Part shown: positions 52,996-61,660 of the stretch, one piece after another | Position numbering within the stretch: the first letter of the stretch is position 1 | Layout: each line of letters begins with the position of its first letter | NCBI RefSeq assembly: GCF_002196855.1 | Contig: NZ_NIPW01000005.1 | Location: 186,001-250,000 of the forward strand | DNA length: 64,000 nucleotides | From: Haematobacter genomosp. 1 | GTDB lineage: Bacteria > Pseudomonadota > Alphaproteobacteria > Rhodobacterales > Rhodobacteraceae | Direction of reading: 5' to 3' | The notes under the pieces: generated by a model | What the model saw: the letters and a program-made list of their open reading frames with translations, nothing else | Told to the model about the DNA's origin: nothing | Databases searched by the model: none | Position numbers and translations under genes: made by a program

Positions 52996-53775
52996 TCAGT
53001 GCGGCTTCTTCTCTCCTGCCCTGATCGGAAAGGGGAGCACGTTCTGCGCCGGAGGCAGCGGGCAGACGGCGAAGTCGGTGAAGGCGCAGGGCGGGTTGAA
53101 CGCCTTGTTGAAGTCAAGGATCACCCTGTCGCCCCGCACGTCACCGATCAGGAACCGCGCCGCGCCATAGGTTTCCGGCCCCGAGGTGCGGTCGCGGATC
53201 ACGAACATCGGCTTGCCGCCCTTCCAATGGGTCGGCAGCAGCACCACCTCCGCACCGTCATGGGAGAACCGCGCCTCATGCGTGATGCTGACGGAGGTGG
53301 GGATACCCTTCACCGTGTCGATCCCCAGACGCTCGGGCGCGGCCAGCGCCTTCCACTCCGCCTCCACACGCCAAGCGGGATCCAGCGGGAAGCTCTCGAT
53401 CCCCGCGAAGGCCGTTCGGGACGGCGCGTCGATCTGACGGACCCGCAGGGCGTGCTGCCCCTCGATCTCCGTCACCTCGAGCAGCAGGCCGCCGGTCTCA
53501 AGCTGGGGCGGGTTGTCCCCCGCGGCAACGAAAGCGCGCGCACCCGTGCCGTCGTCAAAGGTCGCGGTTCCGTCCGCGCCAAGCACCAGCACGCCGAGCC
53601 GCGACGGCCCGACGGAGAGAGGCACGTCGCTCTCCGGCCCGCTGCCCACCTGATGGGTGCCGGGCGCAATCTCCACCCGGTCGGTCAGGTTCAGCCAGCC
53701 GTCCGGCGCTGTCAGCGCGGCAAGACGCTGGCTGCGCCATGCTTCGATTTCGGCACAATAGGCGTCATCGGTCAT
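52996..53775 (-). CDS. DUF1684 protein coupled to an ABC transporter
   Basis: A 259-residue DUF1684 protein. The C-terminal signature is strong: ARFLIGDVRGDRVILDFNKA, FNPPCAFTDFAVCPLPPAQN and LPFPIRAGEKK. No signal peptide is seen. The biochemical role of the family is unknown. Its start overlaps the end of the preceding ATPase gene by 11 bases, so it is translated with the transporter, which hints at a role in handling the imported compound. Confidence 0.82.
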   Translation of the reverse strand: MTDDAYCAEIEAWRSQRLAALTAPDGWLNLTDRVEIAPGTHQVGSGPESDVPLSVGPSRLGVLVLGADGTATFDDGTGARAFVAAGDNPPQLETGGLLLEVTEIEGQHALRVRQIDAPSRTAFAGIESFPLDPAWRVEAEWKALAAPERLGIDTVKGIPTSVSITHEARFSHDGAEVVLLPTHWKGGKPMFVIRDRTSGPETYGAARFLIGDVRGDRVILDFNKAFNPPCAFTDFAVCPLPPAQNVLPFPIRAGEKKPH

Positions 53776-54529
53776 CGGTCATTCCTTCCGGCAGACGCGG
53801 CAGGCTTGCGAGCAGCCGCTGGGTATAGGGATGGCGGGGGGCGTCAAGAATGGCACGCGTCTCGCCCGCCTCGACCACCCGCCCGCGTTCGAGCACCACC
53901 ATACGCGGGCAGAGCGCCGCGACGATGGCGATATCGTGTGAGACGAGAACCATCGTGGTTTCCCGCGACAGATCGCGCAGCAGATCGACGATCCGCACGC
54001 GGGTGGAAAGGTCGAGCGCGCTCACCGGCTCATCGGCCAGCAGCACCTTGGGCCGCGCGATCAGCGCGCGGGCGATGGCGATACGCTGGCGCTGGCCGCC
54101 GGAGAAGGCGCGCGGAAACCGCTCCAGGCTGTCGGGGGGCAGGCCGACGGCGGCCAGCACACGCAACGCCTCCGCCCGCGCATCGACGGGAAGGGCCAGC
54201 GCCTGCACCGGCTCCGCCAGTATCCGGGCCACCCGCATCCGGGGATCCAGCGAGGTGTAAGGGTCCTGAAACACCGGCTGCACCATCCGGCGATGCGCCC
54301 GCATCCGTGCGGTGGAGCGGGTGTCGAGCGGGCTGCCCCCCGCCTCCACCACGCCTGCATCGGGTGCGATCAGCCCCAGCATCACCCGCATGAGCGTGGT
54401 CTTGCCCGACCCGCTCTCTCCCAGAATGCCGAGGTTCTCCCCCTGCCGCAGGTCGAGAGACACATCCTCCAGCACGGGCGCGCCCGGACGATAGGCATGG
54501 CTCACATGGCGGAGCGACAGGAGCGTCAT
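53765..54529 (-). CDS. Peptide/nickel-type ABC transporter ATPase, second subunit
   Basis: A 254-residue ATPase: Walker A GESGSGKTT, Q-loop VFQDPYTSLDPRMRV, signature FSGGQRQRI, Walker B VLLADEPVSALDLS, H-loop VLVSHDIAIV. It lacks the C-terminal cysteine extension of DppF, so it is of the short NikE/GsiA-half type. It is coupled to the upstream ATPase (ATGA overlap) and to the DUF1684 gene downstream. Confidence 0.88.
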   Translation of the reverse strand: MTLLSLRHVSHAYRPGAPVLEDVSLDLRQGENLGILGESGSGKTTLMRVMLGLIAPDAGVVEAGGSPLDTRSTARMRAHRRMVQPVFQDPYTSLDPRMRVARILAEPVQALALPVDARAEALRVLAAVGLPPDSLERFPRAFSGGQRQRIAIARALIARPKVLLADEPVSALDLSTRVRIVDLLRDLSRETTMVLVSHDIAIVAALCPRMVVLERGRVVEAGETRAILDAPRHPYTQRLLASLPRLPEGMTDDR

Positions 54530-55332
54530 GTCCGCCCCTCCAGCGCCGCCTCTAGCCGCCGGGCGGCAGCGATCAGGCCACGGGTATAGGGATGGGACGG
54601 GCGGGTGAAAACCTGCTCGACCGGGCCTTCCTCCACCGCGCGCCCCTTTTCCATCACGACGATCCGGTCGGTGATGCGCGCGACCACCGGAAGGTCATGG
54701 CTGATGAACAGGAGCGCCAGCCCCTCCTCCCGCACCAGCCGGTCGATCAGGTCCAGCACCTCCGCCTGCGTCGTCACGTCGAGCGCGGTCGTCGGCTCAT
54801 CCGCGATGAGAAGCTGCGGCCGGCAGGCAAGCGCCATGGCGATGGCCACCCGCTGCCGCTGTCCGCCCGACACCTCATGCGGCCAGGCGGCGAGGATGCG
54901 CTCCGGCTCGGCGATGGACACGCGCGCCAGCGCCGCGAGTTGCTCCGACCGGAGCGCCCTGCGGTCGAGCGTTATCCCCGAGCGGCGCGCATGGCGGCGC
55001 AGCGGCAGCGCCAGCTGATCGCCAAGCCGCATCAGCGGGTCGAGCGCCGAACGCGGATCCTGAAACACCACCGCCGCCACCCGCCCGCGAAGATCGTTCA
55101 GCACGCGCTCCGGCTGCCCCACCACCTCCTGCCCTCCAAGCCGGATGGACCCGCCGGCCCGGAGCCCGGGCGGCAGCAGACCCACGACGGACATGGCCGT
55201 CAGCGACTTGCCCGAACCGCTCTCTCCCACCAGCCCAAGCCGCTCCCCCGGCGCGATGGAGAAGCTGATGCCGTGAACGAGTTGCTGCCGGGCCGTGCCG
55301 ACCGTCAGTGCCTCGATCTGCACAAGGGTCAT
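54526..55332 (-). CDS. Peptide/nickel-type ABC transporter ATPase, first subunit
   Basis: A 268-residue ATPase: Walker A GESGSGKSLT, Q-loop VVFQDPRSALDPLMRL, signature VSGGQRQRV, Walker B LLIADEPTTALDVT, H-loop FISHDLPVVARI. It is shorter than DppD (about 330) because the oligopeptide C-terminal extension is missing, as in NikD-type subunits. It overlaps the DppC-like permease by 4 bases. With the previous entry it forms the heterodimeric motor. Confidence 0.88.
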   Translation of the reverse strand: MTLVQIEALTVGTARQQLVHGISFSIAPGERLGLVGESGSGKSLTAMSVVGLLPPGLRAGGSIRLGGQEVVGQPERVLNDLRGRVAAVVFQDPRSALDPLMRLGDQLALPLRRHARRSGITLDRRALRSEQLAALARVSIAEPERILAAWPHEVSGGQRQRVAIAMALACRPQLLIADEPTTALDVTTQAEVLDLIDRLVREEGLALLFISHDLPVVARITDRIVVMEKGRAVEEGPVEQVFTRPSHPYTRGLIAAARRLEAALEGRT

Positions 55333-56141
55333 GCCGCGCCCTCCCGTTCCGGGTCGAACAGATCGCGCAGCCCGTCAGCCAGAAAGTTGATCCCCAGCAC
55401 CAGCGTCAGCAGGGCCACCCCCGGCACGATCACCCCTATGGGCGCCGTGAACACCGTGGACTGCGCCTGTTGCAGAAGCTGGCCCCAGGACGCATTCGGC
55501 GGAGGCGCCCCCAGCCCCAGATAGGAGAGCGAGGCTTCGGCGATCACAGCCAGCCCGAACTGCAAGGCCAGCGCCACCATGAGCGTGGGCAGGATGTTCG
55601 GCAGCACATGGGTCAGCACGATGCGCGGCCAGCCCGCGCCGGAGCAGCGGGCGGCGGTGATGTAATCCTGTGTCAGCACCCGCTTCGTCAGGATGCGCAC
55701 CAGCCGCGCCACGATGGCCGACAGCGCGATCCCGATGGCGATGATCGCGGTCGAAAGGCTTGCCCCCTCGCTCGCCGCGACGATCAGCATGGCCAGCAGC
55801 AGCGTCGGAAAGGCGATGAGGATGTCGAAGGTCGCGGCCAGCCCGTCATCCGCCGCCCCCTGCGCGAAAGCGGCAAGGACACCCAGCACCGTGCCGATCA
55901 CGCCCCCGATCAGCACCGCGCCGGCCCCCACCGTCAGGGCGATGCGCGAGCCGATCATCACCTGCGTGAAATAGTCCCGCCCGAGCCGGTCCGTCCCCGC
56001 CCAGTGCGCCCAGGACGGCGGAGAGAGCCTGCCCCCCACCATCGCGGCCGGATCATAGGGCGTCCAGACGAGCGTCAGCAGCGCCACCGCGACATGCAGC
56101 CCGACGAGCAGGCACCCGATCCCCAGCACCACCCGCCTCAT
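55329..56141 (-). CDS. Peptide/nickel-type ABC transporter permease, DppC-like
   Basis: Permease of 270 residues. After the first helix (LGIGCLLVGLHVAVALLTLV) come WAGTDRLGRDYFTQVMIGSR, the family signature, and YITAARCSGAGWPRIVLTHV, the EAA loop; the last helix is VIVPGVALLTLVLGINFLAD. It pairs with the DppB-like permease encoded just upstream (ATGA overlap). Confidence 0.9.
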   Translation of the reverse strand: MRRVVLGIGCLLVGLHVAVALLTLVWTPYDPAAMVGGRLSPPSWAHWAGTDRLGRDYFTQVMIGSRIALTVGAGAVLIGGVIGTVLGVLAAFAQGAADDGLAATFDILIAFPTLLLAMLIVAASEGASLSTAIIAIGIALSAIVARLVRILTKRVLTQDYITAARCSGAGWPRIVLTHVLPNILPTLMVALALQFGLAVIAEASLSYLGLGAPPPNASWGQLLQQAQSTVFTAPIGVIVPGVALLTLVLGINFLADGLRDLFDPEREGAA

Positions 56142-57097
56142 CGCCGCGCTCCCGCGTCACGCAGCCGGGGATCGACAAGGCGTTGCAGGATGTCCGCCGC
56201 AAAGCCGATCAGCAGCACCATGAGCGTGGAAACAAACAATACCCCCTGCACGCTGGGATAATCGCGTTGCTCGATGCCGAGCAGCAACATGGACCCAAGC
56301 CCCGGCAGGGCAAACACCCGCTCCACCACCACCGCGCCGAGCAGGGTGGAGGCAAGCTCTATCCCGAGGATGGAGATGACGGGCAGGGAAGCGTTGCGGA
56401 TGCCGTGCCGTATCATCGCTTCCGGCAGGCTTTCTCCCAGCGCGCGGGCATTGCGGATGTAGTCGGATCCGAGCACGTCCAGCGTGGCGGAGCGCACGTA
56501 TCGGATCAGCGAGGCGCTCATCACCACCGCAATGGTCACGACGGGCAGGAGCAGCGCCCGCATGGCCGCCAACGGATCGGCCCAGCCCCGCACGGGAAAG
56601 CCGCTCGCCGGAAGCAGCCGCCACTTCACCGCGACGATCCAAACCAGCAGGATGCCAATCCAGAACACCGGCACCGCCAGCCCGAGCTGCGACACCGCGG
56701 AGATCAGCGCGCCATACCAGCGGTCCCCCCGCATGGCCGCCACGATGCCAAGAGGCACCGCCAGCACCAGCGCCAGAGCAAAGGCCGCGAAGGTCAGCGG
56801 GAGCGTCACCGCCAGCCGCGCCCGGATCTCGGGCAGAACCTCCGCCCCGCTCACAAAGGACCGGCCCAGGTCGAACCGCGCCATGTCCGACAGGAAACGG
56901 CCAAGCTGCACCACCAGCGGCTGATCGCTTCCCACCTCCGCCCGCGCGGCGGCGATCTGCTCCGCATCCGCGCCGACAGAAAGGAGCGCCGCCGCCGGAT
57001 CCCCCGGCAGCAGGCGCAGCAGCACGAACAGCACCAGCCCGGCCACCAGCAGCGAGGCGAACAGGATCAGCGTCCGGCGAAGGAGATAGCGTGCCAT
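56138..57097 (-). CDS. Peptide/nickel-type ABC transporter permease, DppB-like
   Basis: Permease of 319 residues starting ARYLLRRTLILFASLLVAGL, with the long periplasmic loop containing AAARAEVGSDQPLVVQLGRF and LGRSFVSGAEVLPEIRARLA, and the EAA loop YIRNARALGESLPEAMIRHG. It starts 18 bp after the binding-protein gene stop and forms the channel with the DppC-like subunit. Confidence 0.9.
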   Translation of the reverse strand: MARYLLRRTLILFASLLVAGLVLFVLLRLLPGDPAAALLSVGADAEQIAAARAEVGSDQPLVVQLGRFLSDMARFDLGRSFVSGAEVLPEIRARLAVTLPLTFAAFALALVLAVPLGIVAAMRGDRWYGALISAVSQLGLAVPVFWIGILLVWIVAVKWRLLPASGFPVRGWADPLAAMRALLLPVVTIAVVMSASLIRYVRSATLDVLGSDYIRNARALGESLPEAMIRHGIRNASLPVISILGIELASTLLGAVVVERVFALPGLGSMLLLGIEQRDYPSVQGVLFVSTLMVLLIGFAADILQRLVDPRLRDAGARR

Positions 57098-57115
57098 GCC
57101 GCCTGCCCCGTCAGG

Positions 57116-58627
57116 TCACTCCGCCTTCTCGACGCCGCGCAGGAAGAACTGCGCGTTCAGCCCGTTCACCGGATAGCCCGTGGTCCGGGTGTTGGAGACG
57201 ACGATCTGCGGGTAAAGGAAAAGCCAGTTGGAGGCTGCATCCGCGACGATGATCTCGTTGGCCTGCCGGAGCTTCTCCGCCTGCCCCGCTTCCGTGTCGC
57301 TCGCCTCGGCTTCCGCGATCAGGCGGGTGACCTCGGGATTGTCATACCCCCAGTAGAAGTTCGGATTGCCATAGAACACGATGTCGCGGTGGTTCACATG
57401 CTCCTGCAGCGTCGCCTGAAAGTCATGCGCCTGATAGACCTTGGTGTACCATTCGTTCGCGGTGATGAGGCGGATGTTCACCGTCACCCCGATCTTTGCC
57501 AGTTCCGCCTTCAGGAACTCCGCAGTGATCGGGTGGGGGTCGTAGTTCGGCGTCTCCAGCGTGAAGGTGAAGCCGTCCGCCAATCCGGCCTCCGCCAGAA
57601 GGGCCTTCGCGCTTTCAGGGTCGTAGGGGTCCACGCCGGTCAGATCCTCGTACCACGCGTCCGTCGGCGGCACGAAGGAGCCGATGACCATGCCCCGGTC
57701 CCCCCAGATCGCTTCGAGAAGCCGTTTCTTGTCCACCGCGCGGGCCAGCGCCTTCCTCACCTTCACGTTGTCGAAGGGCGCGACGCGGTCGTTGTAGGCC
57801 ATGATCTGCTTGGTGGTGGAGCGGCCCTCCGAGATGGTGAAGGCGGAGGGATCGGCGAACAGGGCCAGCGCATCCGGGCTTTGAACGGAGGTGATGATGT
57901 CCACCGCATCCGTCAGCAGCGCGTTGTTGAGGGCCGAGGCATCGGTGAAATAGCTGAACGTCGCGCCCGCGTTCTTCGGCGCGTCGCCCCAGTAGCCGTC
58001 GAAGGCCTCCAGCGACAGCGCCGTGCCCCGCCGCCAGCCTGCCAGCCGGTAGGGGCCGGTGCCGTCCTCCTTCTGGGTGATGTCGCCCGCCGCATCGTTG
58101 ACCACCCAGACATAGCTGAGGTTGTAAGGCAGAGAGATCGACTTCGACTTCAGCCGCACGACGACCGTCTGGTCATCCGGGGCCTCCACGCTGTCGATGG
58201 TGGCGAGGCTCGACTTGCGGGAACTGCGCGAGCCTTCGGCCTTCACCCGCTCGATTGAATATTTCACATCCGCCGCGGTCAGCGGATCGCCGGAATGGAA
58301 ATGCACCCCTTCCCGGAGCGTGAAGGTATGGGTCAGGCCGTCGTCGCTCACCTCATGGCCGGCGGCCAGAACCGCCTCCACCGAGCCGTCATCGGCCAGC
58401 CGGTAGAGCGCCTCATAGACATTGTCGTTGAACGCCTCGCTGATCCCCTGTCCCGCCCCCGCGGTATTGTCGAGGTTCTGCGGCTCATAGAGCGATCCCA
58501 CCCGGATGACCGCCGCAGGATCGCCCGCAGCCAGCAGCGCGCCGGGCGCGGTCCCGGTCAGAAGCGCGGCCACCAGCGCCGCGGTGATCCGGGGGAGGGC
58601 GGCGGGAAAGGGCAGCGTCTCGGCCAT
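57116..58627 (-). CDS. Peptide/nickel-type ABC transporter substrate-binding protein
   Basis: SBP family 5 protein of 503 residues. The signal peptide spans ITAALVAALLTGTAPGALLA, then IRVGSLYEPQNLDNTAGAGQ, FTLREGVHFHSGDPLTAADV, DGTGPYRLAGWRRG and NVKVRKALARAVDKKRLLEA. The start at 58627 was chosen as the ATG of the signal peptide. The substrate is unknown; the short ATPases suggest the nickel/peptide subgroup rather than classical dipeptide uptake. It shares only family resemblance with the binding protein at 5410. Confidence 0.88.
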   Translation of the reverse strand: MAETLPFPAALPRITAALVAALLTGTAPGALLAAGDPAAVIRVGSLYEPQNLDNTAGAGQGISEAFNDNVYEALYRLADDGSVEAVLAAGHEVSDDGLTHTFTLREGVHFHSGDPLTAADVKYSIERVKAEGSRSSRKSSLATIDSVEAPDDQTVVVRLKSKSISLPYNLSYVWVVNDAAGDITQKEDGTGPYRLAGWRRGTALSLEAFDGYWGDAPKNAGATFSYFTDASALNNALLTDAVDIITSVQSPDALALFADPSAFTISEGRSTTKQIMAYNDRVAPFDNVKVRKALARAVDKKRLLEAIWGDRGMVIGSFVPPTDAWYEDLTGVDPYDPESAKALLAEAGLADGFTFTLETPNYDPHPITAEFLKAELAKIGVTVNIRLITANEWYTKVYQAHDFQATLQEHVNHRDIVFYGNPNFYWGYDNPEVTRLIAEAEASDTEAGQAEKLRQANEIIVADAASNWLFLYPQIVVSNTRTTGYPVNGLNAQFFLRGVEKAE

Positions 58628-58797
58628 GGTCTGGTTCCTCGAATGATCTTGTCGCGAGCGGTAATATAGTTCTCGCAGCGCTGTCGACCCCCTCCGCATC
58701 TCCCATATGCCCGATGCCGCCTTCCGGCAAAGACCGGCGAAAGGGCGCGGCAGAAATGTCTCATGCCACAACATATCTGAATTCGACGAATTTCTGC

Positions 58798-58824
58798 GGA
58801 ACATCCCCTTGGCAGCCAAGTTCT
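58798..58824 (+). promoter_or_regulatory. GGAAC-type (ECF/EcfG-like) promoter candidate
   Basis: GGAAC (58798-58802), 17 bases, then GTTCT (58820-58824), 44 bp upstream of the small membrane ORF. The pattern fits the general-stress GGAAC-N16/17-cGTT consensus of alphaproteobacterial EcfG sigma factors. Chance occurrence is possible with such short motifs. Confidence 0.4.
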
Positions 58825-58868
58825 ACCGCAGCGGTACGTGAGACGTACCAGAGATTTCGGAGGCAGTC

Positions 58869-58943
58869 ATGAATTCCATTATCTATCTTGTCGGTCTGGT
58901 GGTCATCGTGTTGTTCATCCTTTCCTTCCTGGGTCTGCGCTGA
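58869..58943 (+). CDS. 24-residue single-span membrane peptide
   Basis: An ATG at 58869 preceded by CGGAGGCAGTC (GGAGG, spacing about 6) opens a 24-codon frame ending in TGA. The peptide begins MNSIIYLVG, continues with a fully hydrophobic stretch (LVVIVLFILSFL) and ends GLR: one short transmembrane helix with a single positive charge at the C-terminus. The TGA overlaps the ATG of the next gene (TGATG), so the two are translationally coupled. The good ribosome site, composition and coupling argue that it is a real gene. The family is not recognised; the function may be to assist or regulate the large membrane protein behind it. Confidence 0.75.
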   Translation: MNSIIYLVGLVVIVLFILSFLGLR

Positions 58944-60064
58944 TGGCCGCCCCGGTGGAACAGGTCCGTGTGACGGACACCCGCGATCCCGGTCGGAGCT
59001 ATGTGGACTGGGCTGCGATCTTTGCAGGGACAGTCGTCGCGGGCGGGGCAACCGTCGTGATGACGACATTCGCGGCGGGCCTTGGGCTCGGATCCATCTC
59101 CGTCGATGACGGCGATGGCGGCGGGATCAGCCTGTGGTGGCTGGTTGTCACCGCTCTCTTCACAGTGATTGCCATGGTGGCGATCTACATGCTCGGCGGT
59201 TATATCGCCGGTCGTATGCGGCGGCGGGTCGATGGCGCCGTGCGTGATGAAGTAACCGCTCGCGACGGTATTCACGGGCTTGCGGTATGGGGCCTTGGAA
59301 TGCTGGTCGGCGGCATGCTCGCCGCCGGCGCGATTTCCGGCGGGGCAAAGGCCGTGGGCAGTGCGGCCAGCACCGTGACGGAAGCGGCGGGGACTGCGGT
59401 CGGCGGTATCGCCCAGGGTGCGGGTCAACTCGCCGGCGGTGTCGTTTCCGGCGCGGGTCAGGCGGTCGGCGGTCTTGTGCAGGGTGCGGGCAATGCCGTT
59501 GCTCCGGCGCTGCAGGATATGCTCCCGCAGGGTCTGCAATCCAACCCGGTTGACTATATCACCGATACGCTGCTGCGTCCCGGACAGCAGCAACCGGGCA
59601 TGCCCGGCATGCCGGGAGCGGCCAACGATCCTGAAGCCATGCAGCGTCAGATCGGCCGTATCCTCGTGAACCTCGTTGAAACCGGCGAGATCTCGGATCA
59701 GGACCGCGCGTTCCTGCGCCAGCAGGTCGCCGCGCGCACCGGTCTGTCGGAGCAGGAAGTCGATGCGCGCGTCGATCAGGCTGTCGATCGCGCCAACGAG
59801 ATCCGCGCTCAGGCCGAACAACGCGTTCAGGACGCGAAGCAACAGGCCGAGCAACTCCGCGCCGAGGCCGAGCAACGCTTCGAGGAAGCGAAGCAACAGG
59901 CGGCCGAAGCAGCCGAGACGGCTCGTAAAGCCACTATCCTCACGGCTTTCCTGCTTGCCGCGGCCTCTCTTGTTGCCGGTGCCGCTGCCTATATCGGTGC
60001 CGTGCATGGCGGTCGTCACCGGGACGAAGGGCGCATCTGGGGCGGTCTGTCCTACAACCGCTGA
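58943..60064 (+). CDS. Membrane protein with Gly/Ala repeats and coiled coil, PhnA-like family
   Basis: A 373-residue protein: two N-terminal helices (WAAIFAGTVVAGGATVVMTT and WWLVVTALFTVIAMVAIYML), a third (LAVWGLGMLVGGMLAAGAIS), a Gly/Ala-rich imperfect repeat (QGAGQLAGGVVSGAGQAVGG and on), a Met-Pro-Gly linker (QQPGMPGMPGAAND), a charged helix, a coiled coil with an 18-residue tandem repeat (AEQRVQDAKQQAEQLRAE / AEQRFEEAKQQAAEA) and a final helix (LTAFLLAAASLVAGAAAYIG). The plan resembles alphaproteobacterial PhnA-like membrane proteins associated with envelope or stress responses. No enzymatic motif is seen. It begins on the stop of the 24-residue peptide gene. Confidence 0.78.
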   Translation: MAAPVEQVRVTDTRDPGRSYVDWAAIFAGTVVAGGATVVMTTFAAGLGLGSISVDDGDGGGISLWWLVVTALFTVIAMVAIYMLGGYIAGRMRRRVDGAVRDEVTARDGIHGLAVWGLGMLVGGMLAAGAISGGAKAVGSAASTVTEAAGTAVGGIAQGAGQLAGGVVSGAGQAVGGLVQGAGNAVAPALQDMLPQGLQSNPVDYITDTLLRPGQQQPGMPGMPGAANDPEAMQRQIGRILVNLVETGEISDQDRAFLRQQVAARTGLSEQEVDARVDQAVDRANEIRAQAEQRVQDAKQQAEQLRAEAEQRFEEAKQQAAEAAETARKATILTAFLLAAASLVAGAAAYIGAVHGGRHRDEGRIWGGLSYNR

Positions 60065-60089
60065 CAGAACGAACGGACCCATGACCAAA

Positions 60090-60116
60090 GGGACCGGCGC
60101 GATCAGCGCCGGTCCC
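60090..60116. terminator. Bidirectional hairpin between convergent genes
   Basis: An 11-bp perfect stem, GGGACCGGCGC (60090-60100) with GCGCCGGTCCC (60106-60116), with a 5-base loop. It lies 25 bp after the membrane-protein stop and 24 bp after the mxaL stop on the other strand. T-runs are weak (TTT on the minus side), so termination may rely on the stem. Confidence 0.7.
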
Positions 60117-60140
60117 CTGCATTCCGGCCCCCCGCTGTCG

Positions 60141-61094
60141 TCATCGCCGCCCGACCAGTCCGGTCAGATAGGACGCGATCAGACAGACCACCGCCAGAGC
60201 CGCGGGAACCACGGCAACCGATACCGGGCGCACCTCCTGCCTTGCGTGGGTCGATGCCAGAATTTCCTCCGTCAGCCGCTGCGGCCCATCGGTAAGCGCC
60301 GCATAGCCCAGGCCCATGATCTTCGCCCGCTCCCGGAGATAGTCGGCCCGCAGGCCGGAAAGATGCTCCTCTCCCGTCAGATCGGCCTCGCCATAGGGAT
60401 TGTTGCGCGGGTGATAGCCCGGGCGTTCCGCCGCATCGGGGGGCGGCTCCCCGATGCGCGCGGGCGCCTGCTGAACGTCTTCCGGGCGGTAGAACCCGAT
60501 CTCCCGCCCGTCGCGGTCAAAGCGCGGTATGGGAACGGGCGTCGTCTTTCCCGCCCCGACGATCACTCCGCCGACCCGCCCCGGTTCTGCCCGGAAGGGC
60601 GGAGGCCCCGCATAGGGCAGCGGTGGCGCTTCCTGCCCGTCGGTGACGAACACGAGATCCGCGCCAAGCGCCTCGGCACGGTCGTGCGCATGCATCAGAC
60701 CGCGAGCGATCATGCTGTCGCCCTCCCACGCCATCCGCCAGTCCAGCGCATGTATGGATCCGGTCAGGGCACCGTAGTTGGCGCAGATCTCCACCGGCTC
60801 CATGAAGGTGAGCGTCCGCCGCTCGGTGAACACCGCAAGCCCCGCGCGGGAGCCGCAGGGCAGCCGGGCAAGCACCTCCGGCAGAATTCGCTTCACCGCG
60901 TCCAGCCTGCTCTGCCCGTCCATGTCCCGGGCGTTCATGCTGCGGGTGATGTCCACCGTCAGCAGCAGATCCCGCAGGGCGACCTGCCGCGCCACCCTTG
61001 GACCGGCCAGCGCCACGCCTGTCAGAAGCAGGGCCAGCGCCAGCAGGCCCAGGGCCACGCGCCTGTCGCGCCGAATGGTCTCCCGGATGGTCAC
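60141..61094 (-). CDS. mxaL: Methanol oxidation VWA protein
   Basis: A 317-residue VWA protein. The N-terminal helix is VALGLLALALLLTGVALAGP and the C-terminal helix VAVVPAALAVVCLIASYL. The MIDAS motif is in LLTVDITRSMNARD (DxTxS) and LVFVTDGQEAPP is the second acidic loop. MxaL takes part, with MoxR and other VWA proteins, in calcium insertion into methanol dehydrogenase at the periplasmic face. The GTG at 61094 overlaps the mxaK stop (GTGA). It is the last gene of the mxaSACKL run. Confidence 0.85.
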   Translation of the reverse strand: MTIRETIRRDRRVALGLLALALLLTGVALAGPRVARQVALRDLLLTVDITRSMNARDMDGQSRLDAVKRILPEVLARLPCGSRAGLAVFTERRTLTFMEPVEICANYGALTGSIHALDWRMAWEGDSMIARGLMHAHDRAEALGADLVFVTDGQEAPPLPYAGPPPFRAEPGRVGGVIVGAGKTTPVPIPRFDRDGREIGFYRPEDVQQAPARIGEPPPDAAERPGYHPRNNPYGEADLTGEEHLSGLRADYLRERAKIMGLGYAALTDGPQRLTEEILASTHARQEVRPVSVAVVPAALAVVCLIASYLTGLVGRR

Positions 61095-61660
61095 GGCAGC
61101 CCGCCCGGAATCCCCGGCAGGTCGGTCCAGAGCGCCTTTGGCGGCACATCGGGCTCCTCCCCGTCCTGCTCCTCCCGCGGCAGATCGCGGACGAGGCGCA
61201 TGGCAAGGTCCAGATTGACCTTCGCATCGTAGAAGCCGGGATCGGCCCGGAGCGCCGACCGATAGGCGATCTTGGCCAGATTGACCTGGGGCGTGGCGTC
61301 GTCGAGCTTGCGGATCTCGATGAGCTCGAACGCCTGCCTGAGCCGCGCATTGCCGCGGTTGTAATGCCACGCCGCCTCCGCCCGCAGATCGCCGCCCGCC
61401 GCGATCAAGGGGCCGAGCGCCTCTGCCTCCTCCAGCCGGTCGCGTGCGAGAAGCCATGAGGCCCGCGCCTCGATCAGCCGCAAGGGATCGCCGGGGGAAA
61501 CAGGCACGTCCCGCCCCTCGGACAAGGCCGTCAGCGCGGCATTGACCCGCGACGCCTCCCAGCCGCGATAGGCACAGACCGCGGCCCCGGCAAAGGCCAG
61601 CAGCACCAGAAGCGAAAGAAGCAGAAACGGCACCCGCCGCAGCATGGCAGGTCGCCTCAT
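61091..61660 (-). CDS. mxaK: Methanol oxidation protein with TPR-like fold
   Basis: A 189-residue protein with an N-terminal membrane anchor (FLLLSLLVLLAFAGAAVCAY) and a helical periplasmic region including AAWHYNRGNARLRQAFELIE and AYRSALRADPGFYDAKVNLD, which read like TPR helices. MxaK is required for active methanol dehydrogenase and works with MxaA and MxaL. The start overlaps the mxaC stop (ATGA). The position between mxaC and mxaL is what settles the name. Confidence 0.82.
   Translation of the reverse strand: MRRPAMLRRVPFLLLSLLVLLAFAGAAVCAYRGWEASRVNAALTALSEGRDVPVSPGDPLRLIEARASWLLARDRLEEAEALGPLIAAGGDLRAEAAWHYNRGNARLRQAFELIEIRKLDDATPQVNLAKIAYRSALRADPGFYDAKVNLDLAMRLVRDLPREEQDGEEPDVPPKALWTDLPGIPGGLP

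Noticed and set aside
54526-57097. Naming the second transporter nikBCDE
   Set aside because: ATPase lengths agree with NikD/NikE, but the binding protein shows no residue pattern that I can tie to nickel, and no nickel enzyme is nearby.
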